Assembly: GCA_964507325.1 (NCBI GenBank)
Contig: CAZDQL010000122.1
Span: 1-16,204 of the forward strand
Direction of reading: 5' to 3'
Source: CAZDQL01 sp964507325
GTDB taxonomy: Bacteria; Planctomycetota; UBA1135; GCA-002686595
Length of the DNA stretch: 16,204 nucleotides
The position numbers were made by a program, and so were the translations under genes. Within the stretch, counting starts at the first letter, position 1. Each line of letters starts with the position of its first letter. Below are positions 1 through 8,700 of this stretch, one piece after another. The notes under the pieces were generated by a model. That model ran no database searches. It was not told where the DNA came from and worked only from the letters and a program-made list of their open reading frames with translations.

Positions 1-2465
1 TGGTCAAGAGCAAGGGCCCCACAAGTTCCCCACTTGCATCCCGTGACCGAGTAGATCTCCCCCTGAGCGGGTATGTTGAGCGTCCCCGTTCGCACCCAGC
101 CACCTGCCACATGGCGGTACACCTGTGCGCACCGTTCCCAGTCGACAGGGCACGGGTCGAAGTCGCTTACCAGGGCCCACTCACCATCGACGGCAAGGTC
201 TCGGCCGAAGTAGTACCCGGTTACGTCAGAAAACAGTCGCTGGCTCTCAACCCAATGGGAACCGTCATAGCAGAAGACATAGACGGCGCCCCCATCCTCA
301 ATGGCGTCGTCGTGGTGGTCGCTGCCAACGAAGAGCTGACTCCCGCTGATTGCCACTATTTTGCCAAAGCCCTGGACCTTCTCTGGATCACTTGGAAATA
401 GCGTCTCCCCTTCCCAAATTGTGCCGTTGTATCGATACACGGAGACGGCTCCACGGTATCCCCCCGCGCCAATGGCGGCAAAATCACCGTCCAAATCCAC
501 GCAATCCCCGTAGTTGTCCCCCAACTCGAGGCCCAAGGGCGTCAGGTTCTGATCGAGAACCCAGACTCCCCCGATGTGTCGATAGACGAACGCACGGCCT
601 CCCTGGACTTCGTCACCGCCATTGGGGTTCCATCCGGGAGAACCTACGATCAGCACATCTCCCTGAATCCGAACTGCAGCCCCAAACTGGTCACCCCCGC
701 CCGGGATGGGTGCCGAGAATCGTTGCTGCAGCTTCCACGAGGCTCCATCATATCGAAAGACATAGACAGACCCCGCAGGGTGGTAACCCTCCCCAACCCA
801 TAAGTCGCGCGGCGCACCCACGGCAATGGTATTCCCGCACACGGAAAGGCAATACCTGCCAAAACCCGAGGCCTCAGTCAGCGGTTGTAGCTTCTGCTCC
901 TCTACCCAGGAACTTCCGTCGAATCGGTAGACGTACACCGCACCGGGGCCCATCGTCCCCCCCGCGTCGGGACCGTTGTCGATTGAGCCGAGCACCGCGA
1001 CTCGACCATCGACCGCGACAGTGGTCCCCACGTGGTCGATTTGGGTCACATCACCGGGGACGAGCTTCGCCAGGAGGCAGGTGGAGCGCTCACACTCGTC
1101 CAGCACCCCATTCCCATCGCTGTCCTGACTGAGCCCTGAAGCGAGATCGCAGACATCTGGAACGCCGTTGCGGTTGCAGTCGATCTCCTCTCCACCGCAG
1201 CCGAGGCCCTGCGACAACAGAAAGACGTAGGCCGCACCGGAGTCGACGAGCCCGGCGTCAGCGAGGTGAGCACCCACGAAGACGGCTTCGCCATCGAGGC
1301 CGACCGAGCAGCCGAATCGATCCGGTTCGTAGGGATCCCAGCTCTTGAACTGCGCGATCTGTGCCCAGGTGGAACCCGTGCGCCGGTACGCGTACGCCGC
1401 ACCTGGTCCACGCCCCACCCGCGGCGCTCCCACGAGGACCGTCTGGCTGTCGAAGCAGACTGAGTGACCGAAGTAGTCACCGGACCACCCGCCGCCGGCC
1501 ACGAGCTTGGTCCCAGCGTCCCAGCCCCCGAGGACCCGCTGGAACACGTAGGTCGCCCCGGTGTTGGGGCCCTGATCCTCGTCGCCACTCGCGCCGACGA
1601 TGACTACTCCCTCTCGCACGGCTACCGAGCAGCCGAAACGATCACCCCAGCCCGGGTCAGGTGCCACGAGCCGTGCCTCTTCGACCCACTCCTCCCTGTC
1701 GCGACGGAACAGGTAGACGGAACCCGCTTCGTGGATCGCATGGCTGTCGAGTGGGGCGCCGATCGCGGCCAAGTCGCCGTCCAGGGCCACGGACCAGCCG
1801 AAGTGGTCCTCGGCCAATGAATCGGAGCCGATCAGCTTGGCGTCCTGGCTCCACTGGCCATCCTCGCACCGAAACGCGTAGACGGCCCCCGTCGGCTGCA
1901 GGCTCTCGTTCAGCGCTCCGTACGCGCCCACGACCACTCGGTCCTCCGATACCGCAACCGCCTTCCCGAAGGAGTCCATGGGACTGGGGAGATCGGGGAC
2001 GATCTTGGCCTCCTCGATCCACTCGCCACCGGGCCACGGATCTCTCGGGAAGACCCTGGTCCGCAGTCGGAAGACGTACACCGCCCCGGAGCCCTTCTCG
2101 CCGCCCGGATCCTGCGTGGATGCAATGGCGGCAACGCCCCGGTCCAGTGCCGAGCTGTGACCGAAGCGAGTCCCCGGAGCCGCATCGCTCGCGATGAGCT
2201 TCTGATCCAGCACCCAGGTCATCCCCACGCGCCGGTAGGCGCTCACCGAGCCCGCATACAGCCCAGCTTCGGTGTCGTGAGGAGCGCCGATCAGAGCCCG
2301 TCCGTCGCGAACGGCGACGCTGGTCCCGAACCACTGCAGTGGCTCTGGATCAGCAGGCACCAGCTTCTGCCACTCGCACTGACCGTGCCCGACAAGAGTC
2401 AGAGCCAGTCCAGCCAGGACGAAAACCACCACTCGCTGCGGAGTGCCACGAAGTGCACGACTCAT
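1..2465 (-). CDS. Secreted FG-GAP double beta-propeller protein with dockerin-like hinge (partial, C-terminus outside window)
   Basis: Starting at ATG 2465, the minus strand stays open for 821 codons to the window edge, so the C-terminus is missing. Residues 1-29 are a signal peptide (basic MSRALRGTPQR, then hydrophobic VVVFVLAGLALTLVG). Seven FG-GAP repeats of about 55 residues follow (about 31-425). Each has the pattern KLV..D...FG.SVA...G...VGA....G..YVFR....W, as in FGWSVALDGDLAAIGAP. Residues 429-459 hold two calcium-loop-like segments, DCNRNGVPDVCD and DSDGNGVLDECE. Then come six more FG-GAP repeats and the start of a seventh. Seven repeats make one propeller, so this is two propellers joined by a dockerin-like hinge. 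The family is exported and of integrin-alpha-like fold; ligand and role are unknown. An AGAGAGG site lies 6 bases before the ATG. G+C drops after the hinge. The reading frame and fold are clear, the function is not. Confidence 0.9.
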   Translation of the reverse strand, partial: MSRALRGTPQRVVVFVLAGLALTLVGHGQCEWQKLVPADPEPLQWFGTSVAVRDGRALIGAPHDTEAGLYAGSVSAYRRVGMTWVLDQKLIASDAAPGTRFGHSSALDRGVAAIASTQDPGGEKGSGAVYVFRLRTRVFPRDPWPGGEWIEEAKIVPDLPSPMDSFGKAVAVSEDRVVVGAYGALNESLQPTGAVYAFRCEDGQWSQDAKLIGSDSLAEDHFGWSVALDGDLAAIGAPLDSHAIHEAGSVYLFRRDREEWVEEARLVAPDPGWGDRFGCSVAVREGVVIVGASGDEDQGPNTGATYVFQRVLGGWDAGTKLVAGGGWSGDYFGHSVCFDSQTVLVGAPRVGRGPGAAYAYRRTGSTWAQIAQFKSWDPYEPDRFGCSVGLDGEAVFVGAHLADAGLVDSGAAYVFLLSQGLGCGGEEIDCNRNGVPDVCDLASGLSQDSDGNGVLDECERSTCLLAKLVPGDVTQIDHVGTTVAVDGRVAVLGSIDNGPDAGGTMGPGAVYVYRFDGSSWVEEQKLQPLTEASGFGRYCLSVCGNTIAVGAPRDLWVGEGYHPAGSVYVFRYDGASWKLQQRFSAPIPGGGDQFGAAVRIQGDVLIVGSPGWNPNGGDEVQGGRAFVYRHIGGVWVLDQNLTPLGLELGDNYGDCVDLDGDFAAIGAGGYRGAVSVYRYNGTIWEGETLFPSDPEKVQGFGKIVAISGSQLFVGSDHHDDAIEDGGAVYVFCYDGSHWVESQRLFSDVTGYYFGRDLAVDGEWALVSDFDPCPVDWERCAQVYRHVAGGWVRTGTLNIPAQGEIYSVTGCKWGTCGALALD
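1089..1181 (-). other. Dockerin-like paired calcium-loop segment inside the FG-GAP protein
   Basis: This stretch encodes residues 429-459 of the FG-GAP protein. It contains DCNRNGVPDVCD, a short spacer, and DSDGNGVLDECE. The D.N.NG..D and D.D.NG..D spacings match EF-hand or dockerin-type calcium loops. The paired Cys residues (430, 439 and 458) are typical of the form common in planctomycete secreted proteins. It sits exactly between the two sets of FG-GAP blades, so a hinge or stabilising role is inferred. Confidence 0.75.
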
Positions 2466-2471
2466 TGCCCG

Positions 2472-2478
2472 CCTCTCT
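2472..2478 (-). promoter_or_regulatory. Ribosome binding site of the FG-GAP gene
   Basis: On the minus strand AGAGAGG lies 6 bases before the ATG at 2465. It supports that start, as does the signal peptide that follows at once. Confidence 0.55.
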
Positions 2479-2556
2479 GCTCCTCGCTGGGTCCCGCACG
2501 GCGCACCGACGCGACTCCCGACATCGCTGAGCACTTGCGCCGCCCTGGTGGCTCCC

Positions 2557-2562
2557 ATCTTA
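2557..2562 (-). promoter_or_regulatory. Possible -10 box for the FG-GAP gene
   Basis: The 188-base gap 2466-2653 holds no gene. On the minus strand it contains TAAGAT, four of six matches to TATAAT, about 90 bases before the start codon. No good -35 box is visible 16-18 bases further up. No T-tailed hairpin was found after the upstream gene's stop, so read-through from that gene is possible. Confidence 0.25.
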
Positions 2563-2653
2563 CTCGGGGAACGGAGCCGTCGCCCGCTTGCGCCATTCGA
2601 GCCAGGGGGGCGAGGGGACTACGCTCGCATCAGGTCACGAGCTCATCCCCGAC

Positions 2654-4258
2654 TCACCCACCGGCCCGCCCCCGCACCAACCGATCCGGCAGGTGGTTGA
2701 AGGCGTGCTCCGTCAGGGTGTCGGTCCCGCCCCAGATCGGCAGCCGGCGGCCGATGACCGAGCAGCCGTCGTAGAGGATGAACTGGGCCAGGAGGTCCTC
2801 CTCCCCACGGCTGGAGCGCACGATCTGCAGGGGGAAGGCCAGGTTGCCGATCACCGGCAGGAGACCCACCCAGAAGGCGGTCCAGGGCAGCTCGCGCCCC
2901 AGGAGGAAGTTCTGCGCCAGGCGCCCGCCGGTGTAGAGGGTGCGGCCGACCGAGCCCCCCGAACACCACACCAGGCTGAGGGTCAAGGCGTCCACGTACC
3001 CCGCCGCGTAGAGCGCGGGGAAGAGCAGGTACTCGATGCTCTTCACGAAGGGCTTGATCGCCAGGTGCACCCCGAAGTCCGCCAGGTAGGTGGAGGACTC
3101 CTCCCGCCCCAACTTGGCCCGCAGGATGGCGGCCTCCCCCTCCAGGAGCTGCCCGCGCTCGAGCCACTGCCGCACCCGGGAGTCGACGAAGCGCTCCGCC
3201 AGGGTCCGGCGGTAGCGCGAGGAGGCGAGGAAGGCCACGCCGGCGCGCGCGATCCGCTTCCAGGGCACGCGCGCCAGGGCCCGGGCCACCTTGGCCGCCT
3301 TGCGTCCCACCCGGCGAGCGACCCCGCGCACCGCGCGCAGCGTCTCATGGCCGAACCAGCGCAGCGGCGAGCGCTCGTAGCGCGTGGCCTGCTCCAGGTC
3401 GAGACGTCCCTTGGCGAGCTGCGAGCGCACGCTGCGCGTCAGCCGCGGCATGCGGCGCCAGGCCTGCTGGTGGTAGTCGAGGGCGCAGATGTCGCGCTCG
3501 ATCCCCTCGACGGTGGGCTGCCCGAGCGCACGCACCAGCTCCTCCCGCCGCTGCGCCAGCCAGGCACCCAGGCGCTCGGCGTCGACGTCGTCGAAGAGCG
3601 GCCGGCCGTAGTGCAGGGCACGCGGCAGGTAGAAGCGCCACAGGCTGGGCAGGTGTGCCGGGAAGAGGGCGGGCACCCCCGACTCCAGGTCGATCCAGGC
3701 CCAGCGGCGCTCTCCCCCGGGGAGATCTTCCACCAGGAAGTTCGCCAACGCCACCGGGTTGCCGAGGCCCGCCTGCCACACCTGGCCGTCGAAGCCCGCA
3801 TCCCGCAGCCGGTCGACGAGGAGGCGCAAGAGGCCGCGCAGCTCGTCCACCTCCTCCGCCCCACGCCGGTTCATCGGGTGGTGCAGGGTGGGCGCCCGGC
3901 CGTCGACGTACTCCGTGTGCAGCTGCCAGGCGTCGAACTCGCTGTCCCAGTCGACGCTCCACCCCTCCGCCACCCGCATGCGGCCCCCCGTCCAGTGGGC
4001 CACCAGGGGCGCCAGGATGCGGCGGCGCAGGATCGCCGCTTGCACCGCGTGGTCGCACCAGGCGTAGGGATTGGGTGCGCCGAGGAAGATGTACTGGACC
4101 GCCCGGGTCAGGATCCCCGAGGTGAAGACCTTGCGGGCGGTGGCCCGCCCCTGCTCGTCCGCGGACTTGAAGACGAAGGCGGCGCGACCTATCCCGAGCA
4201 GGGGGTCGGTTCCAGCGTCGAGGAGGAGGTCGGTGTTCTCCGGGCCCTGGGGAGGCAT
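2654..4258 (-). CDS. Protein-kinase-like (probable pseudokinase) protein with hydrophobic C-terminal region
   Basis: 534 aa; not recognised as a named family. Residues 20-45 read like a kinase N-lobe: LLGIGRAAFVFKS (glycine-loop-like G22, G24), a DEQGR turn, then TARKVF with K43 where the ATP-binding Lys would sit. Residues 166-194 resemble the catalytic segment of APH/ABC1-type kinases: GNPVALANFLVED (N173), then WAWIDLESG (D190, the DFG-like metal Asp). The HGD of active enzymes reads GNP, so the catalytic Asp seems absent. A basic linker (about 300-345) follows, then hydrophobic stretches near 405-432 and 459-480 that could touch the membrane. The ATG at 4258 was chosen; an in-frame GTG at 4279, just after a G-rich AAGGGGGG stretch, is a possible start adding 7 residues. 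Longer upstream extension would run into the divergent adaptor gene. It lies upstream of, and in line with, the FG-GAP gene. The kinase link is inferred by eye. Confidence 0.75.
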   Translation of the reverse strand: MPPQGPENTDLLLDAGTDPLLGIGRAAFVFKSADEQGRATARKVFTSGILTRAVQYIFLGAPNPYAWCDHAVQAAILRRRILAPLVAHWTGGRMRVAEGWSVDWDSEFDAWQLHTEYVDGRAPTLHHPMNRRGAEEVDELRGLLRLLVDRLRDAGFDGQVWQAGLGNPVALANFLVEDLPGGERRWAWIDLESGVPALFPAHLPSLWRFYLPRALHYGRPLFDDVDAERLGAWLAQRREELVRALGQPTVEGIERDICALDYHQQAWRRMPRLTRSVRSQLAKGRLDLEQATRYERSPLRWFGHETLRAVRGVARRVGRKAAKVARALARVPWKRIARAGVAFLASSRYRRTLAERFVDSRVRQWLERGQLLEGEAAILRAKLGREESSTYLADFGVHLAIKPFVKSIEYLLFPALYAAGYVDALTLSLVWCSGGSVGRTLYTGGRLAQNFLLGRELPWTAFWVGLLPVIGNLAFPLQIVRSSRGEEDLLAQFILYDGCSVIGRRLPIWGGTDTLTEHAFNHLPDRLVRGRAGG

Positions 4259-4332
4259 GGCGCGCCTGCGTTCTACCACACGCCCCCCTTCTCTTCTCAC
4301 CCACGCTGTACGGGCTCTCGCCGCGGGACCGC

Positions 4333-4338
4333 TACACT
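4333..4338 (+). promoter_or_regulatory. Possible -10 box for the RND operon
   Basis: TACACT (five of six matches to TATAAT-like TATACT) lies in the 132-base gap between the divergent kinase-like and adaptor genes, 52 bases before the adaptor ATG. The same hexamer is found just before the beta-helix gene. No convincing -35 box is seen, so this is tentative. Confidence 0.3.
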
Positions 4339-4390
4339 GCGGCGCCCCGGGCCAGGCGCATTGCCCGGTCGACCCGAGATCCTCATACCC

Positions 4391-5728
4391 ATGGGCCGTT
4401 CTTCCGGACTCCTCTCCACCCTTCTCGGCTTGGTCGCCGTCGCTCTGGCGGTCTGGTGGTTGCGCCAGCCCGACCCGCCGCCCCCCGAGGAGCCCCCTCG
4501 GCCCCCCTTCGTGCTGCCGGTCACCCTCGAGACGGTCCAGCGCGACACCCTGCGCCCCCGGGTGCCCCTGACCGGGACCGTCACGAGCCCCGCCCGCGCC
4601 CGGCTGGCCTTCGAGGCCGCCGGCACCCTGGTGGAGCTCGCGATCCGCGAGGTCGATGAATTCGACACCGGTGACGTCCTGGCCCAGCTCCAAGCCGAGG
4701 ACGAGGAGCTGACGGTGGCCCGCGCCGAGGCGGACCTGACCCTGGCCCAGCGCGAGCTGGACCTGCTCGAAGCGGGGACCCGCGCCGAGGACCTGGATCG
4801 GCTCGCCGCCGAGCTCGAGGAGGACCGCGCGCGCGAGGCGCTCGCTCTGACCGAAGCGAAGCGCGGGGTCAAGCTCCTCGAGGACAAGGTCATCTCCCAG
4901 GCCGATCTCGACCGCCTGCAGGCGGAGCACGCCGCCGCCGTGGCGCGCACCGCCGCCAAGGTCGCGGAGCTCGCCGCCGCCACCGCCGGCGCGCGGGAGG
5001 AGGACCTCGACATCGCGCGCGCCAAGGTGGCCCGCGCCCAGGCCCAGCTCAACCTCGCGAACCGCGACCTGGAGAAGACGCGGCTGGTGGCGACGCAACC
5101 CGGCGTAGTGTTGCAGCGCTTGGCATCGGTGGGGGACCACCTGGCGGTGGGCACCCCCGTGCTGGAGGTGATCGATCCCTCCGAGCTCGAGGTGGAGGTG
5201 GAGATCCCCGGGCGCTTCGCCCTAGACCTCGCCGAGCTCCCCGGGGTCGTGCTGACCCTCGACGACCTCCCCGGCTGGAGCCTGAAGGCCGTCCTCGACG
5301 CCACCATCCCCGCCGCCGACGAGCGCAGCCGCAACTTCACTGGTCTGGTGCGCATCGAGGCGAAGGACGCCGGCGTCCTGCGCCCCGGGATGTTCGTGCG
5401 GGTGGATCTGGAGCTGCGCCCCAAGGAGAGCGCCCTGGTGATCCCCGCCGACGCGGTGCGTCGCACCCCCGAGGGGCCCCAGATCGTGCGCGCCGTCGAG
5501 GTCCCCGCCGCTCCCCCCGACCCCGGGGGGTTGGAGGCCCAGGTGCTCCCGGTCGCCCTCTTGGCCGCCGACGACGGTCGCTGCGCCGTGGAGGCCCCCG
5601 GCGCCGAACCGCCCCTGAGCGCCGGCGACTCCATCGTCGTCACCGGCGTCGACCGCGCCGTCACGGGGGTGCGCCTGCTCCCGGCCGGAGCCGGGCCCCC
5701 CCAGAGTGAAGAGGAAGCGCCGCGATGA
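4391..5728 (+). CDS. RND efflux periplasmic adaptor (HlyD / membrane-fusion protein family)
   Basis: 445 aa. Adaptors of this family bridge an inner-membrane RND pump and an outer-membrane channel. Residues 1-25 form an N-terminal membrane anchor (LLSTLLGLVAVALAVWWL), followed by a Pro-rich linker (28-39). The barrel-sandwich half at about 55-105 has G62 and the typical FEAAGTLVELAIREVDEFDTGDVL run (74-97). Residues 106-231 are a long Ala/Glu/Arg-rich alpha-hairpin coiled coil. The second barrel-sandwich half (232-262) carries ATQPGVVLQRLASVGDHL. A beta-barrel (about 265-345) ends in LRPGMFVRVDLEL, and a membrane-proximal domain follows. Upstream in-frame codons back to 2588 are rejected, because they lie antisense to the kinase-like gene and the ATG here is followed at once by the anchor. 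The stop overlaps the permease start by four bases (ATGA), so the two are co-translated. Substrate is unknown. Confidence 0.92.
   Translation: MGRSSGLLSTLLGLVAVALAVWWLRQPDPPPPEEPPRPPFVLPVTLETVQRDTLRPRVPLTGTVTSPARARLAFEAAGTLVELAIREVDEFDTGDVLAQLQAEDEELTVARAEADLTLAQRELDLLEAGTRAEDLDRLAAELEEDRAREALALTEAKRGVKLLEDKVISQADLDRLQAEHAAAVARTAAKVAELAAATAGAREEDLDIARAKVARAQAQLNLANRDLEKTRLVATQPGVVLQRLASVGDHLAVGTPVLEVIDPSELEVEVEIPGRFALDLAELPGVVLTLDDLPGWSLKAVLDATIPAADERSRNFTGLVRIEAKDAGVLRPGMFVRVDLELRPKESALVIPADAVRRTPEGPQIVRAVEVPAAPPDPGGLEAQVLPVALLAADDGRCAVEAPGAEPPLSAGDSIVVTGVDRAVTGVRLLPAGAGPPQSEEEAPR
5711..5716 (+). promoter_or_regulatory. Ribosome binding site of the RND permease inside the adaptor gene
   Basis: GAGGAA lies within the last codons of the adaptor gene, 8 bases before the permease ATG at 5725. 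It supports that start and translational coupling through the ATGA overlap. Confidence 0.55.
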
Positions 5729-8700
5729 ACCCCATCCGCGCCGCCGTCGAGCGACCCCACACCGTGGCGGTCGCGGCCCTCCTGGTCGTGCTCTTCAGCG
5801 GCCTGGCGTTCCTGCGCATCCCCATTCAGCTCAAGCCCAGCGTCGACGTCCCGCGCATCAACGTCACCACCTTCTTCCGCGGCGCCAGCGCGGTGGAGGT
5901 GGAGGAGCAGGTCACCCGCGAGCTGGAGGACGTGCTGCAGAGCGTCGAGGGGCTGGCCGAGCTCACCAGCACCAGCACCGAGAGCCTCAGCGCGATCACC
6001 CTCGAGTTCTCGCTCGCCACCGACGTGCAGCTCGCGATGGTGGACGTGGTGACCAAGCTGGCCCAGGTGCCGCCCCTGCCCGAGGAGGCGGACGAGCCGG
6101 TGGCCGCCATCGCCAGCTCCGCCGACCGCGAGATGGTGATGTGGATGGTGGTGCAGTCGGGGCTGCCGCCGGACGCCGTTCGCCGCATCGTGCAGGACGA
6201 CATCCTGGCCCACCTCGAGCGCGTGCCGGGCGTGGCCAGCGTCTTCGTCGCGGGGGGAGCGGAGCGGGAGATCCAGGTGCGGCTCGACCCCGACCGCATG
6301 CTCGCCTCCGGGGTCACCTTCGACGGCTTGCTGGGCGCCATCGCCGCCGGCAACCAGAACCTGCGCGGGGGGACGGTGGAGACCGCCTCGCGGCAGCTCG
6401 TGGTGCGCACGGTGGGCAAGGCGGTCGAGGCTTCCGAGCTCGAGCACCTGATCGTGGCCGAGACCCCGGGGGGCAGCGTCCATCTCGGAGAGGTGGCCGA
6501 CGTCGTCGACGGCTACCGGGAGCGCACCGGGTTCCTGAACCTGAACGGTGAGCCGGCGGTGGCGCTCGGCGTGCGCCGCCAGGTGGGCGCCAACGTGGTG
6601 GAGATCGTGCGCGCCCTCGAGGAGCTGCGCGGCCGGTTGAACGACACCTTCGTCGACCGCGGAATCGATCTCCACCTGGCGCCCGTCTACCGCGAGACCG
6701 ACTACATCGAGCAGGCGATCGGCTTCGTGCGCGACAACCTGCTCCTGGGCGCCGCCTTGGCGATCGGCGTGCTGCTGGTCTTCCTGCGCAGTCTGCGCTC
6801 GATCCTGGTGGTGGCCCTGACGATCCCCATCTCGCTCGTCACCGTCTTCCTGGTGATGCAGGCCCTGGGCCGCACCTTGAACGTGATCAGCTTGGCGGGG
6901 ATCGCCTTCGCCAGCGGGATGGTGGTCGACAACGCCATCGTCGTGTTGGAGAACATCTTCCGCCACCTGGAGAAGGGCAAACGACCACGCCAGGCGGCGG
7001 TCGACGGCGGTCGCGAGGTGTGGGGCGGGGTCCTGGCCTCGACCCTGACCACCGTGGCGGTCTTCGTGCCGATCCTGCTGCAACGGGACGAAGCCAGTCA
7101 GCTCTTCAAGGACTTGGCGCTGGCGATCTCCGCCGCGGTCGCGGCCTCCCTGGTGGCCGCGCTCTCGATCGCGCCCGTGCTGGCCTCCCTGCTCTACCGC
7201 GGCGCCACGGCCCTGCCGGCGGGCGCCGGAGGTCGCGGGCCGGTGGCGCGCGCCTACGGCTCCTTCTGCGGGTGGCTGGCGCGTCCGCGCCCGGGAGCCA
7301 GCGGGATCAAGCTGGGCTTCGTGCTGCTCATCGTGGCGGGCTCCATGGCGTCGACCCGTCTGGCGCCGGCGGCGGAGTATCTGCCGATGGGCAACCGCAA
7401 CTTGATCTTCTTCTTCGCCGACCCGATCCCCGGCACCAAGCCGGAGGCGATCCGCGCCAACTACGCGCCCTTCGAGCAGTTCACCATGGCGCAGCCGGAG
7501 TCCCTGCGCATGTTCTCGGTCTCCGGAGGCTTCAACGGCGGTGGAGTCATCCTGAAGCCGGAGTACTCCACCCCCGAGCACCTGGAGGCCCTCTACAACA
7601 AGCTCTTCTTCGGGGGGAGTCTCCCCGGCTGGCGCTTCTTCGTGCCGGTGCGCTCGAGCATCTTCAACGACCCGGGCAAGCAGTTCGAGGTGGAGCTGTC
7701 GGGGCCCGACTTCGTGGCGCTCGAGACCGCCGCGGCGCGCCTCGAGCAGCGCCTGGCCGCGGTGACGGGGGTCATCGGCGTGCGCGGGTCGCTCGTCACC
7801 GGCCGCCCCGAGCTGCACGTCGAGGTGGACGAGGCCAAGGCCAAGGATCTGGAGCTCGACGTGGGCGCCATCGGTCGAGTGGTGGAGACGGTGGTCGCCG
7901 GGCGCCGCATGTCGACCCTGATCGATCGCGGGCGCGAGGTGGACGTCAACGTGTTGGCGCCCCAGAGGCGCGTCGGCTCCCCCGAGGAGCTCGAGGCCCT
8001 GCGCTTCCTCTCCCCCGGAGGCGAGCCGGTGGCCCTCGGCAGCGTGGCCACCGTGTCGCGCACCACCGGCCCCCAGAGCATCCGCCGGCTGGAGCGGGAG
8101 CGGAACGTGCTGCTCACCGTCAACATCGCCCGCGATGCACCCCTGGAGGAGGTGGTGGCGGAGGTGGAGGATTCGCTGCTGCCCGAGATGTCGCGCGAGC
8201 TGGGGCCCGCCTACACCCTGGGGGTGGGGGGCTCGGCGGACAAGCTGAAGACCACCCTCAACGCCCTCACCAGCGGCCTGGGGCTCTCGGTCCTGATCAT
8301 CTACCTCCTGCTCGTCTCCCTCTTCCGCAGCTGGCTGCTGCCGGGGGTGATCCTGGTGACGGTCCCCCTGGCTCTCTCCGGCGGGGTGCTCGGGATCCGG
8401 GTGGCGAGCGTGCTCTCCGGGGGTGAGGCGAGCTTCGACGTGATCTCCATGCTGGGCTTCGTGATCCTGGCGGGCCTGGTGGTCAACAACGCGATCCTGA
8501 TCGTGCACCAGGCCAACAACTTCCGCGACGAGGGGCTGGGCCTGCGCGACGCCCTGGCGGAGTCGGCGCGCTCGCGGCTGCGGCCGATCACGATGAGCGT
8601 CATCACCACCGTCTTCGGCATGCTGCCCCTGGCCCTGGGGGGAGGTGCGGGGGCGGAGCTCTACCAGGGGCTCGGCGCGGTGATCGTCGGAGGGCTCCTG

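Noticed and set aside
1046..2334. Several minus- and plus-strand open frames across the first propeller region
   Set aside because: They are Arg/Ser/Pro-rich shadows of the FG-GAP frame, which alone shows a signal peptide and regular repeats across the whole stretch.
2588..4390. A 601-codon N-terminal extension of the adaptor frame on the plus strand
   Set aside because: It lies antisense to the kinase-like gene and part of the upstream gap, shows only low-complexity sequence, and the membrane anchor starts right after ATG 4391.
4259..5140. Extension of the kinase-like gene upstream to 5140 on the minus strand
   Set aside because: The extra 294 residues lie antisense to the adaptor gene and have no fold-like pattern; kinase-like sequence starts soon after 4258.
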